Source of the DNA: Rhexocercosporidium sp. MPI-PUGE-AT-0058
Taxonomy: Eukaryota > Ascomycota > Leotiomycetes > Helotiales
Reading direction: 5' to 3'
DNA: 64,000 nucleotides
Assembly: GCA_020746875.1 (NCBI GenBank)
Contig: JAGTJL010000002.1
Span: 2,232,001 to 2,296,000, forward strand
Shown: positions 50,686-62,242 of the stretch, piece after piece
How the letters are laid out: every line of letters begins with the position of its first letter
Numbering within the stretch: position 1 is the stretch's first letter
Notes under the pieces: model-generated
What the model saw: only the letters and a program-made list of their open reading frames with translations
Told to the model about the DNA's origin: nothing
Database searches by the model: none
Translations under genes and position numbers: made by a program

Positions 50686-53600
50686 AGAGATATGGATGTT
50701 TGGACCTGAAGACTCTGGCTGGCTTCTTCTTCTTCTTGCTGCTGCTAAAGTACGACTGCTGATAGCGCACCGCATCCTCAACAATTCTCTACTGTACCAC
50801 CTACTGTACCTTACTGAGAGGAACACCCCTCGACATGGCACAGATGTTCATAGTCCCAGCTCAAGTCTGTACAGTACGATACTCCACAGAGTACATCTCT
50901 TGCATGGCCGAAGTAATATACTTTCATTTAAGACCAGAAGGCACAGCGATCACCGCTTACGCAATCAATCAATCTATCAATCAATCCACCACCTCCTTTT
51001 GGAGAAACCTTCCAAAGCTGTGTCCCCAGACCTATGAGCCCACCCCAGCCGCAAAAGTCGAATTCGATATTTCATTTCTTTCCGTCGACGTTCCATGCTT
51101 GCCTGCGTCCATGCTTATTATTGGCCCCCATATTATACCATGGTGGTCGGACTCCAGATCCCTTCACCGTCTTCACACCGTTGACAGGCTCACAAACCCT
51201 GTTCTCCGGCGAGGCTGTCGCACACCTCCCAGGCTCTGATAGCCAAACGTCGCAGAGCACGCCGGTGGGAGACTCCCAGTGGCTGAGCACAGAAGACTCT
51301 GCTGCACCGCGGCGCCGCTCCACCGCTGCATCTGCAGCCTGACTCCGAACACCACGTTTCCGATTGTTTCTGAAATCCCACCGTTCGTCCAGCCAAGACG
51401 GAATTGATGGGATTCTGCTACAAGAACTGTGCGCATATCTCTCCCTTCTCGCCGCCTTCTTTCTCTGTGACTGACTGCTGCGAGTCTAGACTCGAGAGTT
51501 TGGGCTTGGTATGTCGTGCGTTTGGGGATGTACCGGTTATTCCCCAGATGGGATGCTTCATGATTCCATTCCGGAGCAACTTGACGCGCTGAGGGGAAGG
51601 ACGACGGGGGGTTCGTCTGTTAGCAAGCTTCTTCGTCTGTCCTTGGGTGTCAAAGAGACACGGAAGAAGTTAACACGACTCGGATTGTATGATCCTGATC
51701 CTCTTACCGGTATCGATATCGATGCGATTCCTACTGTACCCTACGATACGATACGATAACCCTGACCCTCAGTCCATTATTCCAGCGCTTTCAACTCCCA
51801 ATCGCCCCTCTTCCTCTCACCCCTCTCTATCTCTGTATCAAGCCCCGATGACGAGGACCATCGTATCGCTCACTTTCCGTCCTCACAAGGGATCCATCAC
51901 CATATCACCCTCCACCATAAGCGCTCAATCTCCAAGCTCATTTCATAGAATAATGCAGAATTCGCCATTCATCAAGATCATGTGCCGCCGTTTTATCACC
52001 TTCGTGGGGTATTGAAGCGCGCGCTGAAAAGTCAGCTCTCCTCGGGTGTCTCATTGGCTGCAGTGATCCGGCAGCATCACAGTCAAATATTGGAAGCTGA
52101 AGCATGAGCATCAATTCGGGAACTTTCATTGGACATGGGTAATCGACTTATGATTACAGAACCCAACACTGCCCAATTGATCTCCTCTACCTACTGAAAG
52201 CCTCAAGGCTGAACAGGACACATCGTGGTAGTCAGTCACGTGCATCCATCGGGACATCTCGTCTGGGTCTTGTTTGAGGTCGCATAGCGCTGGTTCGCAT
52301 CTTGCATCGAGGCTCAAAAGGCATCGGGACCTTCTTCTCCAGCGAGCGTCTCGCCCCAAATATAGATCTAAGCCTCCCTGACCTTCCCTTTCTGCACGTC
52401 TTCCGGGGACATCACATCACATACATCACATACATCACACCGAACCGCACCTAGCGGTAGACATTCGGATGACAGGCATCATCTCGTCTCGTCTCGCCTT
52501 GACACTTCGCAAGAAGTTCGCAAGAAGATATTCCGAACACCCGTTAGACCATTTCTTCAGCCGCCAATATATCCCCAGCCATAGCAATGACAGCATAGAA
52601 CCGTATTCTTCCATCCTACTCTATCCATCCCACGCGCCGATACCAAACACCCTCCCTTCGTCTTTCTATCTGGAACTACTCTGGCAACCTAGATAACTCT
52701 CCCGGTCAGCGGTTCGACCTCTGGTCGATCTCGGGTTGTTTTAAGCATCGTTTTCTATTTTGGGTCCTCCTTCCGGATCTAGACAGACAAAGTGAAAGCG
52801 TCATGTCTGTATCCGAAATTATTCAGACGATACTCAGCTACCCAGCTGTCTGCTTGCTTCAGCCCAGTCAAGCGTTAAGCGGCCTGGCCGAGAAGGTACT
52901 GCGCCTACTGTATTACTGCATGCGGGTTGTCGAATTTCTTTCTATGTTGCGCGTGCAGCGGAAAATCATCTGCAGTTGAGACTAGGGATGATAAGTGATC
53001 ATGCCATAACAGCTTTGCCTCTACCCTAGCGTTGCAGGAAAGTCTCAATCGTCTGGTCTCTCGTTTCGGCCTAGCGTCCAGTGGCGTTTTGAGAGATATA
53101 GTCTTTGCATATCGGGTGTATGGAATTCTTGATGCGATGCAGGTGAAGCCGTGAAGAGGAGTTGATGCCTGCGTTCTTGCAATTAACTTCTATTGACTGT
53201 TTGATGAGCTCTACAAATCTCCCAGTTTCTTATGGAGTTTCCACGTTGTCTGTTGTTTTGGAACAGCGGCAAGTGACCTGCGGGGATACTTTCACTTCAT
53301 ACGAGGATATGTTCAGCGAGCTCTGTAACTCTGAATTCCTCCACCTTTTGTTAAGCCGTCCCTCGTTTTGGCTCAATGTCAAGCGGCTTGCTGATATCTC
53401 ATCCTTCTTGCAAGCCGTGGAAGGCAGTTGAGAGTCTGGGACTCATGTTCATGTTGATCATATGTATAGGATGTCAGTCAGATTAGATGGAGTTTCTCTT
53501 TTGCCTTTTCCAATATGTTGATGCCTTCTTGCTATATCTAACTTGAATCCATATAACTTGAGATAGTCCAAACGGATCTCTCTATACAAAGCCTTCTGAA

Positions 53601-53983
53601 GTTGGACACTACTTTTAGACCATTTCTACTGGGACGGTTCCCATGAAATAAATGCTGTAGTTGGTATCCGTTGTCTAGATAGCAGTCCCGGTTGCGCAGC
53701 AGGTGTGATTGGCTCGCCCTGCCTATTCAGTAACAAGTAGATGCATGGTGCTTTGCTTCTTGAACATGGAATTTCAGGTCATGAACTGACTCATCTGGCC
53801 TGTTGATTGATTAGCATACCCTTCGTATCTACACCCAGCAATGAAGTACTGTACTGTACAGTAGATACAACAAATCTAGCAAATGTCAATGCTCTCCCTG
53901 AGCACTATCCCTCCCTAGAAATTATACCGCGACCCCAATGTTGGCTCAATACTCATCTGGCTCATCAAGATACAATGCCTTCC

Positions 53984-54704
53984 TCAGCAAAGCTCAAAAT
54001 ATCCTTGGACGAGACCCGGGGTGGGGACCCAGTTTCGAGATCTCTGTGTCCCTGTGCTGCTAAGATTGCTGGGTCCTGGCCTGGAACTGGACTTGCATGT
54101 CGATGTTAGCAGCATACACATAAAGAGCGTGTTGAAATCCCACATATGTTTCATTGTGTGCCATAAACCAACGTTCAACTTCTTTCGGCCACGGATGCGC
54201 TCCTCGTCCTCAAAGGCTATCTCTTCCCAACTTTCTTTTTCACGCAGCCCGGGCATCAACAGCTACTCTCCTTACACCCGCACCCTCCCGGCCAAGAGAA
54301 ACAATTTCGAGCAAATGTTTCTGGGAAACCGTCATATGCAAGAATACATCCACGCCGTGAATCCAGATCGTATCAATGTCAAAGCTGGAATAAATCTTTG
54401 GCGCTCCGGGGAGAGATGTGTTGAGGTCACCCTTCAATGCCAATACTTCATCTCGGGACTCCTTGCACGCGAGTAGTAGCGGGCAACGCGTTGCGGTTCC
54501 TGTGCACACGGCCTTTCCTCGTCTGATGATCACTTTAACTCCAATAACTTGACCCACGCTTCCTGCCATAATCCAGATCATGCTTCGAAGCTCGAGTGGG
54601 AGTTTGCGAAACTTGTCAAATCCGGGGCGCTGTGGCGGGTTCGGGATGGCGATGTTGTTTTGGAGGCTGGTGAGGGTGCGGAGGAGGTGTTTATCCGGTG
54701 GAGC
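53984..54704 (-). pseudogene. 2EXR-family gene, frameshifted and without a start
   Basis: On the minus strand a frame open from 54704 reads FDKFRKLPLELRSMIW, the hallmark start of the fungal 2EXR domain. It continues with LLLACKESRDEV, then LNTSLPGAPKIYSSFDIDTIW. It stops at 54240 just after DARAA. The next frame, overlapping at 54259, continues in family style (SWEEIAFEDEERIRGRKK, HTMKHMWDF) to 53984. One surplus base in CCCGGG (54248-54253) explains the break. No ATG precedes the domain in frame; an upstream minus-strand frame (54872-54716, LNLLEPLDEAIADA) may be the lost N-terminus. 2EXR proteins are abundant and of unknown function in Pezizomycotina. Confidence 0.65.
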
Positions 54705-54940
54705 TTAGGATGGGGTTATAGGTAGTGACTTTGCAGATGGGCGGTTGCGTCGGCGATTGCTTCGTCGAGGGGTTCGAGGAGGTTGAGGGGAACTCTGGAT
54801 GGTGCTGCGGTAGCTTTGCCTTCGGCGTCGTTGCTAGAGGGTGTAGGACGCGCCCCCTTATCTTGTTATATGTCGGGCGTTGTTTATAGGGTTGAAATTA
54901 TGAGAGCCGTTCAAGGTTTGAGGTTGTGTTAAAGGAAAAA

Positions 54941-55747
54941 ATGTTCAAGAGAGGTGCGGTGTGCAGAAAAGCGAAAGGTCTTCTACCAAACTATGCTGTC
55001 AACTCTTTCCATCCTCCAGGGCAATCATCAACGGTACTAGCATGCGTTGCCCACTCCTTCTTTGTATGTAAGGAGTCTCGCAAGGAGGTCCCGAAGACAA
55101 AGACAAACTGCAACGCCGCTGAAGTCAACACCAATACGACTCTGGCAGGTGTCGCAAAGATACATGTCCATATTGAGGCTGACAGTATTTGGGATCAACA
55201 CTTCACGCCACGCTATCATGACAGCGAAAGCTTTGATCGTGTCCTCAATTGCCTCACCAGCGACAGTGCTAATCTTCAGCAGCTGTTGATTGCAATCAGA
55301 ACTTTAGGTAACTTTGCCACAAAGTGGCTCTTCCAGCTAGACTTGAAGGAATTAAAGTTGGTGGGCGACCATCGTGAAAGAAAAGTCCATAACTCTGGAA
55401 CGAAGCTGGTTCCTCCACAAGAGACATCCAAGAGCTACTTCGCCAGGGTTACCAAAGAACAACAAAGAGCATGCCCAGCTAGGTACCAATACAGATCTCT
55501 GGAATGGGTCAATGCTGCAAGAATGAACGAGCACTGCATTGGAATCTCTAAGGCTGCGGCCGCAAGAAAATTACGTAGATTTGAGAAGGTTCGTCAGTCT
55601 AAGCTCCGTCCTCGGAGAGATCGAGTGAGGCCACTAACTTTGTCAATTAGGCAAAGGGATCCCAATGGCGAATCATTGGATGCGGGATTTGTCGGACTGG
55701 ACTGTGCCACGTCTGCAATTCGTGGATGTTCTCTACTTCGCGGGTGA
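54941..55747 (+). CDS. Diverged 2EXR-family-like protein, N-terminally reduced
   Basis: ATG 54941 opens 268 codons. The part VCKESRKEV ... TTLAGVAKIHVHIEADSIW aligns by eye with LACKESRDEV ... TSLPGAPKIYSSFDIDTIW of the damaged neighbour. WLFQLDLKELKLVGD resembles the later strand-helix region of the family. The opening F-KLP-ELR-IW motif is missing, as if the 5' end were lost or an upstream exon unrecognised. It stands head-to-head with the other copy, under 250 nt apart. It is probably a decaying or fast-evolving paralogue; expression is unknown. Confidence 0.5.
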   Translation: MFKRGAVCRKAKGLLPNYAVNSFHPPGQSSTVLACVAHSFFVCKESRKEVPKTKTNCNAAEVNTNTTLAGVAKIHVHIEADSIWDQHFTPRYHDSESFDRVLNCLTSDSANLQQLLIAIRTLGNFATKWLFQLDLKELKLVGDHRERKVHNSGTKLVPPQETSKSYFARVTKEQQRACPARYQYRSLEWVNAARMNEHCIGISKAAAARKLRRFEKVRQSKLRPRRDRVRPLTLSIRQRDPNGESLDAGFVGLDCATSAIRGCSLLRG

Positions 55748-56790
55748 GGTTATCCAGCACTGAGTGGTACTGGGATACTCAGACGTTAGCCTTCTCGTTC
55801 AAGGCGTCGGACAGGGGTCTTGTATCTTCCATAACTGCGAAAAAATAACAAATCTCAAAAAGCTTTGCGAGCCTTGATCACGGATCACAGCTGTTGTGGC
55901 TAGATGCGGGTGTTGACCACGGGCAAAACAAAATGACTTCCTTAGTCCTTGTGATTTGTGACTCTCTGAGATCTCATCACTAAAATTCGCCACTGCTAGA
56001 TGTTTTTGAAAAAGTTTACCTAGGTACCTGGTGTGCTAAGCTCACATTGCCTGCCAAACTAGCTAGGCATAGCTGGTGTTGATGCCACAAATATGACATG
56101 TATGCAGTGTCCTTTGTAGAGTCAAGTCTTCGACGTCCTACCCCCATATGACGAACATCATGTGAAGCTTGAAATGCCCACCTTTTCAATTCCTAATTTA
56201 CTATTGTAGACAGTCTCAACATCTCGCTAGTGGCCCTTCTTCATAGTCCACGTCTTAGGAGCAGTTCCGCCGCTAAGCGAGAAAAAACGTCAACAAACAA
56301 ATTTCAACGAAAAAAACCACCAAATCACGTCAACCAAACAACCACGCCCAAAAAATTTGAACACATCAAATTAGAGAATAAAAACGAATCGTAAAAATGC
56401 AAAACTCAATTGGAAGCCCACACAGCGCGACGCTGGGGGGTCCCAATTTACAAACCTAATCTAATAGGTTATGCCGTGGCCCAATCGATCCCGTCTGGTT
56501 TGATCTAAACCAGATGTGCCTACCACATCCGGCCGCCTTCCAGATGTCAACAAACTGATTATTTGGCTACATATAGGCGTTAGCGATGTTCTTGGTCGGG
56601 ATTTTGGCTGGGGTGGCCGGGAAGCGAGGAAGTTGTCTACTGTACCCACGTGGAATCGAGCTATACACCTACAGCCTCGCGCGATGCGCCACGTCGAAAC
56701 ACTAAATTCTACACATAGCGAAGATCTACACACGAGCAGCATTAACATGTCTCGGCATCGAGACAATGACACCATGGTACCGTTAGATGA
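55748..56790. other. Intergenic with A-rich block
   Basis: No gene recognised. A strongly A-rich, C-containing and G-poor block spans about 56276-56410 (AAAAAACGTCAACAAAC and similar) and ends in a sharp composition change near 56420. No terminal inverted repeats or target duplications were found by eye. Confidence 0.4.
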
Positions 56791-56792
56791 GA

Positions 56793-57441
56793 CCTACTCC
56801 ACCAACGAAGAATCCTGGGATCCGAGGACGAAGACGAAGAACTACCAACGGCACATCACGACATATCTCATTTGCGACATGATTATGATATGAGTGCGAC
56901 GGATGAAACATGACAATTGACCAAGCCCGTGACAATTACTTGTCTACGGACGAAAAATAATCCCCAGACGTTCATCCTCACGCAGCTGAACACAGCAAGA
57001 AGCGCAAAGGAAGCCGATTACAGCATACCGCCCAATCACATAGTCTACGATGCTTACGAAGATATCGAAGAGGAACAAGAAGATTTGGAGATGGGCAGTT
57101 GCCGCTCCGTTCGGTCTCGAAGGGTTATTGATTGCATCATACACCCAATGAGTGAGATCCTTGGACTAAGCAGCGAAGTCAAAGAGGAACACTCACCACC
57201 GACAAACATTCTATCTATCGAGTGGATCACTCCATCGACCTCTTCTCTATTTTTCAATGTGGGCTGTGGCGTTTGTCCAAGATTTCTACTCAAGACTACC
57301 GACGAAGACGGAAATGTCGTTTATTGCATGCGCTTCTTGGAGGATATGCTGAAATATGAGTCGAAGCATATTTTCTTTGCGACCTTTCTCACAGGTAGGG
57401 GAATCGATGGCCCTCATGTCTCAGAAGAATGCAACTTATAG
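56793..57441 (+). pseudogene. Unrecognised open region with one in-frame TGA
   Basis: The frame is open from about 56793 (GSEDEDEELPTAHHDISH) to a TGA at 56911-56913 and then again to 57441, with an internal ATG at 57091 (MGSCRSVRSRRVIDCIIHP). Acidic and charged composition before and after the TGA is alike, so it may be one broken gene. No domain is recognised; it could also be chance. Confidence 0.25.
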
Positions 57442-60400
57442 TCATTTGCAACAATGTGCAATATTGAAAACGGTATCTTATCTCTTCAAGTGTTCACGTC
57501 GTCCATAGCTAACTGCTTAGTATGCTTGCGTCATGCACATCTTACTAGTATCCATTGAAAGAGACGAGGGCTGGGTTCGAGGAGCTAGCGATATCGTCAC
57601 TGGTGACTACGAGATCCGTGGCGGTAGAATATATCGCTAGCGTGCTATCCGGAGTAGCCTGTTTGACTTGGATTGGGAAGCTGACAGCGTCGTTGGGGGT
57701 GAGCAGAAGGTGCAGTTTGGTCTCCCTAGTGGGGGAGGCCAGGAAAGCCAACACTGTGGGCTTTCTTCAGGAGAATGCTCTATTTGAAGTGAGGAAGTAG
57801 TTGTGCTGTTGCCGGTAAGAGGAAGCTTTATGCCCTTGTCCTTGTTGAACGACGTCGTTTATGGTGTGTTGGATATGTGGTGTGTGATTATGGCGTTCAA
57901 TTCGCGATGGTTGACCTTTTGGTTGTCGCGCTGTTCGGTTGAGGTATCTCCGAACAGTTCGCCGACTTTTATGAAGATAAGACTGACGAGGACGAGGCTC
58001 ATGCGTACGTTCCTCTCGAGATATCGCGAAGCTAAGAAGCGATTCGCCTCCAAACATTTCCATTCACGCGTGGAGAAGCAAAAGGTGTCTGCTTCTAGGG
58101 ACAGCCAGTGATACATATTAACCAAGAGAACGAGAAGTAATAGTGATATACATGGGGCAATATTCAATATGCTGAACCTCCGCTAAATCACTCAACACTT
58201 GTGAAGGACCGTCTGCAAGACAACACAATGAAAGTACGTTGGAGACTGACTGCTGGAGCAATTAGCATGTACAGCAAAGACTCCGCATTACCGTAGATGA
58301 TTTGACGACTCAAAGGTGTTGACTTTCAACTTCGCAACCCAAAAAATCCGACTGTTTCCAGTCCGCAAGAGGCAAGTGAACAGCAAGATCGTAATCGTCT
58401 TGGTCCCATTGGCTTGTAAAAGATTTCTCAATTGTCGCAAATCTAGATCTTCAGCTTTGAGGCACTGAACATGTTTCTCCTGCGAAAGACCCGGGAGAGC
58501 GCGGAAGTAAACAAGTCCCAAACGGCACAAGCCCAGTGATTATGGTCGGATCTGGCGGCATGATCTGGCGGAGGCAAAATCATCTTCTCGAATGAATCAT
58601 TTGCCATCCAAAGACGGGAAGGCAAGACATAAGCAAGAATATGTCTCTGCTCATCATGTAGATCGAGACTTGGAAAAAGCAAATTGACCAGAATCAAGGA
58701 CGGCGAGAGGGCTGCTGAAAACAAGCCTGGGTTGACGATGCTGCCCTAAACAGTTTTGCATGTCTTCATTCAGACTGAGGCTCGAATGGCCTTGGTTTTG
58801 TGGATGGTAGTAGCTCCTGCATAGGAGTGGTGGGGGTGTAATCTCCTCCATGCACGCGACTTCGCCTCAAGCTGACCATGAAGCCATCGTGGCTTGTCTC
58901 AGGAAATGAAATCGTCTTCAACAACACGCAATAAAGGGAGGCGCTGGGTCACGATAATGGAGCTTCCTTCTCGAAAGGGAATGTTGCTTTTTGAAGCAGC
59001 GGCGAGTCCGGGGAGAACGTGCCTCGCTTGATCCGCTGATTGGTCGGTTAAGACGTCTGCTTGACACCCACGCCCAACCCAGCAGAAAAGTTCTGCATGG
59101 AAGCAATAAAAACGTCAGAAATTCTTCTAGAAGCCCTCCCACGAATTCGGTGGCTGATGAGAGCAGGGAGCCGAGGGCACTGCCTGTCCGGGGCTTTTTG
59201 GGGTTTCCAGGGGTGAAGTGAAGTGGAGTGATGATGGCGGTTGACCCAATAAACACCGCGACAGAGACGACTCTTCCACTTGATTTGTGCGAGCCCATGT
59301 TATTCTCGGACGCCACTGATGGATCGGACTGCATCTGCAGGGGCCGGCTTGGACCTGAGATCCTTCTAGGGGGGCGGCTGCGTCGACGTTCCATCGGCTG
59401 CATGAGATGTTCTTTAGGACTTAGTGAAAGAGTCGACGATGACACTTCAAGACAATCACAGCTTTGACCAGGTACCTCGCGCCCAAAGATACTATTCGAG
59501 ATTCAATGCTCCAAAATTAGTCTTCTTGTCGAAAAGAAGCAAGTACTTGAGTATTTGCGGTACTTACTCTGGCTCAATGAATGGGCGCAGAAATTCGAAC
59601 ATTGATGAATCTCAAGGATGACCGTTAATTGCCAAGTCTTGTATCAGGGGGTACCTTGCTTGAACAGGCAGAGGGTTTTTTTTCTTGCCTGTTATGATGG
59701 GATCAGCTGAAAAGCTCAATAATACTCCGGGGTATAACTGTACTCTCATACCAGTGTCTCGAGTCCCTTGATCCTCCGTTTGGTTTGCTAGTCGCAGCAG
59801 GGATCTAGAACCAGGGTCGATTACAGACGTCAAGTTGTCCCAACCATCGTTACCATAAACAATGCTCAAGGATTCCCCCGCGAGCTAGAGTCGTAGCAGC
59901 TGCACGTATTGTGTTGCTTGGGTTCGTCTGTATGAAATGGACGATGGTATGGTATCACCCCCACTGGCACGTCAGGGTTCTAGAACGGCAAGGCTGAAAG
60001 GTGCTGCTGGCTTGACGTCTGATGTCTTTGGGTCTGGACTCACTGCGCGTGACAATACTGTTGGGAGTAGAGTAGGTAGTAGAGACCTTCGCATCCCCTC
60101 CGTTTCACAGGCTGAAGACTGGATGTAGCCACGCAAGCGGTGAAGTGGTTACTACTGTGCCGTAGTCTGGAAGGCGGCTCGTTGAAGAGACTTAAGTTAT
60201 TGAAATATCCAGTGTGTCTGGCCGAGGAGTCTAGGAGATTAAGCTCGCGCTTAATCCGGACACTTTTCAAGTGGGCGAATGAGAAATCGAGGCGAGCGTT
60301 ACGCAGGACTATTATGCAAGAACGGAAAGCCTCTACGCACGACTTCATCGAGATCCGTATGTCTTTGAGTTGAGGGTGGGGGGATAGCTCTCGATCGAGC

Positions 60401-61923
60401 TAAGCATGGGGGGAAGTGCAGCTGATATTGATTGATGGGGCGGCGGTCATCGACTCGCCTAGCAAATCAAGGGGTCCGTAGCGAGCTGGCGATAGGTGAC
60501 AATGGCTGGATGGATGTTAATGGGAACAAAAGCAACGACCCCCGCGCCAGAGGGGGGGGGGAGGGGCATGCCAGGATGCAGACGTAGGCGCAGACATGCA
60601 GTAATTAGAACACATGCATGGCCCAGCATGTCTGCATACAGTAGCATAGGAAAGCCTGAAGCTATGGGATGCGTCTGGACATGCATGGGTTTAGAGGGAA
60701 GAGAGGGGAGAGATGAGGACGGAGAAAAGAGGAAAGAAAGCCTTGTAGTTATTGGACTGCCATTGCCACTGCCACTAAGGTATCTTTACTTTGGCTTTCC
60801 TTTCCCATCCCATCCAAGAATGCCTGGCCGTTTCTCTTGCGGTATCTGACCTTCCCTACCTACCATACTCTTTTCCAGATGAATGATCATAGAGCCGCCT
60901 CTGCTGTTTTCTGTTGATGCTGGATTGGACGGCATCACTTCTCAGTTCCGAACTTCCACCTCCCGCCCTCCCCACTTCCTCTCTCCCCCTACTGTACCTA
61001 CTCCGTACCTAATACCTACCTACTTACGTACCTTACTTCGTTCCCTTCCCACCGACCTTACCTACACACCCACCCACGCACGTAGGGAAGAAAACCTTGA
61101 GCCTTGAGCTCTCGGCAATTTTGCTCATACACCGAGAAGGCCGCCTCTGACATTTCGTTCTTCATCACTTGCCCGTCCGGGTAAACGCTCAAGTTACTCT
61201 ACTTCCTCTGCAAAGCACTTCACTTCACCCACTTCACGCACTCCACCCACTCCACTCCACTCTTGCGCGCCAACCAAGCAGGATACGAGCAGAGAACCAT
61301 TCCGAGCTGCTTTCATTTATTTTACCTACTTACCTACTTACCTACCTATGACCACTGCACTGCGTTGCAAACATCGTCCAATATTAGAACGACGGTCGCC
61401 TCCACCCCCACCTCCGCCTCCAGCAAAGTCTGCTACTATTGATTGTACTGCTCGTTCACAGACGGGCCCTGCACCAGCTGCTCTGGCTCCCGTCGAACGC
61501 ATTACCAGCCAGTTCTGTCTACCAAGCCAGCTGCCTCTAGCCTCCAGCCTACTCCCAGTTCCGTCTTTCAACTGCTCCTGTAACTTATCGTCAGTCATTA
61601 TTAGTAGTTGGTATTAGCACACACACACACCCCAAGTCAGCCAACCGCGACTGCCGAAACTGCACCTCCTGTAATAACTTCCAGCAAGCAGCGGACCTTT
61701 GCCCTGCAAAGTTCTTCGCTCGATAATCTCGAGGAACGACGAGGCCTTGAGTGCTGATCACGAAGAGCTTCAACCCACCAGTCGTCAATAACTACTGCGT
61801 ACTAGTCCAAGAAACACACCTCGTTGCGCAATCTCCAGACTCTCACTCTCTACTTACTGTCGCTCGCTCTCAGTGTGGAAACATTTCTCTACAGTCGTTG
61901 ACAGCTGCTTGTCCCGCAGGAAA
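57442..61923. other. Gene-poor stretch before NUC-1 gene
   Basis: Several frames of 60-175 codons exist, such as minus-strand 58918-59445 with a hydrophobic middle and minus-strand 57859-58167 with a hydrophobic start. None has a domain, consistent ATG start or exon chain, so I call none. From about 60950 on the sequence becomes C/T-rich with TACC/TTACC repeats (61320-61347), fitting the promoter and pyrimidine-rich leader of the next gene. Confidence 0.4.
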
Positions 61924-61941
61924 ATGAGTGTTGCGCCTTGA
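61924..61941 (+). promoter_or_regulatory. Upstream ORF 1 of the NUC-1 gene (5 codons)
   Basis: ATG AGT GTT GCG CCT TGA in the probable leader, about 300 nt before the main ATG. Confidence 0.4.
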
Positions 61942-62101
61942 CATCTCTCCCCATCGCAATTCAAACCGAGGCTTCAAACGAGATTGCATCTGGAATCACA
62001 ACGCAGTCTGCACACCTACGATCAAGCATCTGCGAACAAAATCTGTCTCACTTCACTTCGCACTTCCGCTGCTAACGATACCTTCGCCGAGTAACAGCCA
62101 C

Positions 62102-62110
62102 ATGGACTGA
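62102..62110 (+). promoter_or_regulatory. Upstream ORF 2 of the NUC-1 gene (Met-Asp-stop)
   Basis: ATG GAC TGA, a two-codon upstream ORF 132 nt before the main ATG. Such minimal ORFs can hold ribosomes and damp translation. Confidence 0.4.
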
Positions 62111-62242
62111 GCTTTCGTACCGCAATTGCGCATAAATTTCCAACATCTGCCCCTCGAGGCTCGCAGCGACACCCCGCACCGCGGCCCAAAACACCACCCA
62201 TAACGATCGCACAAAGACGGGCAGAGACAAGAGCTGTTTAGG

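Larger units (their letters stand above)
48487..53983. other. Gene-poor stretch upstream of kelch gene
   Basis: The first kilobase is likely the promoter and leader of the kelch gene, pyrimidine-rich on the coding strand. From 49400 to 51400 the DNA is low-complexity with several microsatellites; long frames here, such as the minus-strand one at 50218-50841, come from those repeats. Around 51500-53500 several frames of 60-90 codons show no domain. A CACGTG lies at 52237-52242, with CACATACAT repeats at about 52411-52440. Confidence 0.45.

Noticed and set aside
50218..50841. 207-codon minus-strand frame
   Set aside because: It runs through the GT microsatellite (THTHTH) and other low-complexity DNA and has no domain.
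57859..58167. Minus-strand frame with a hydrophobic, signal-like start
   Set aside because: The apparent start is TTG. The true ATG gives a short protein without a domain, and downstream frames could not be joined convincingly.
58918..59445. 175-codon minus-strand frame with a hydrophobic middle
   Set aside because: It opens with a non-ATG codon at this length, has no recognised domain and no supporting exon chain. It is kept only as a note in the intergenic entry.
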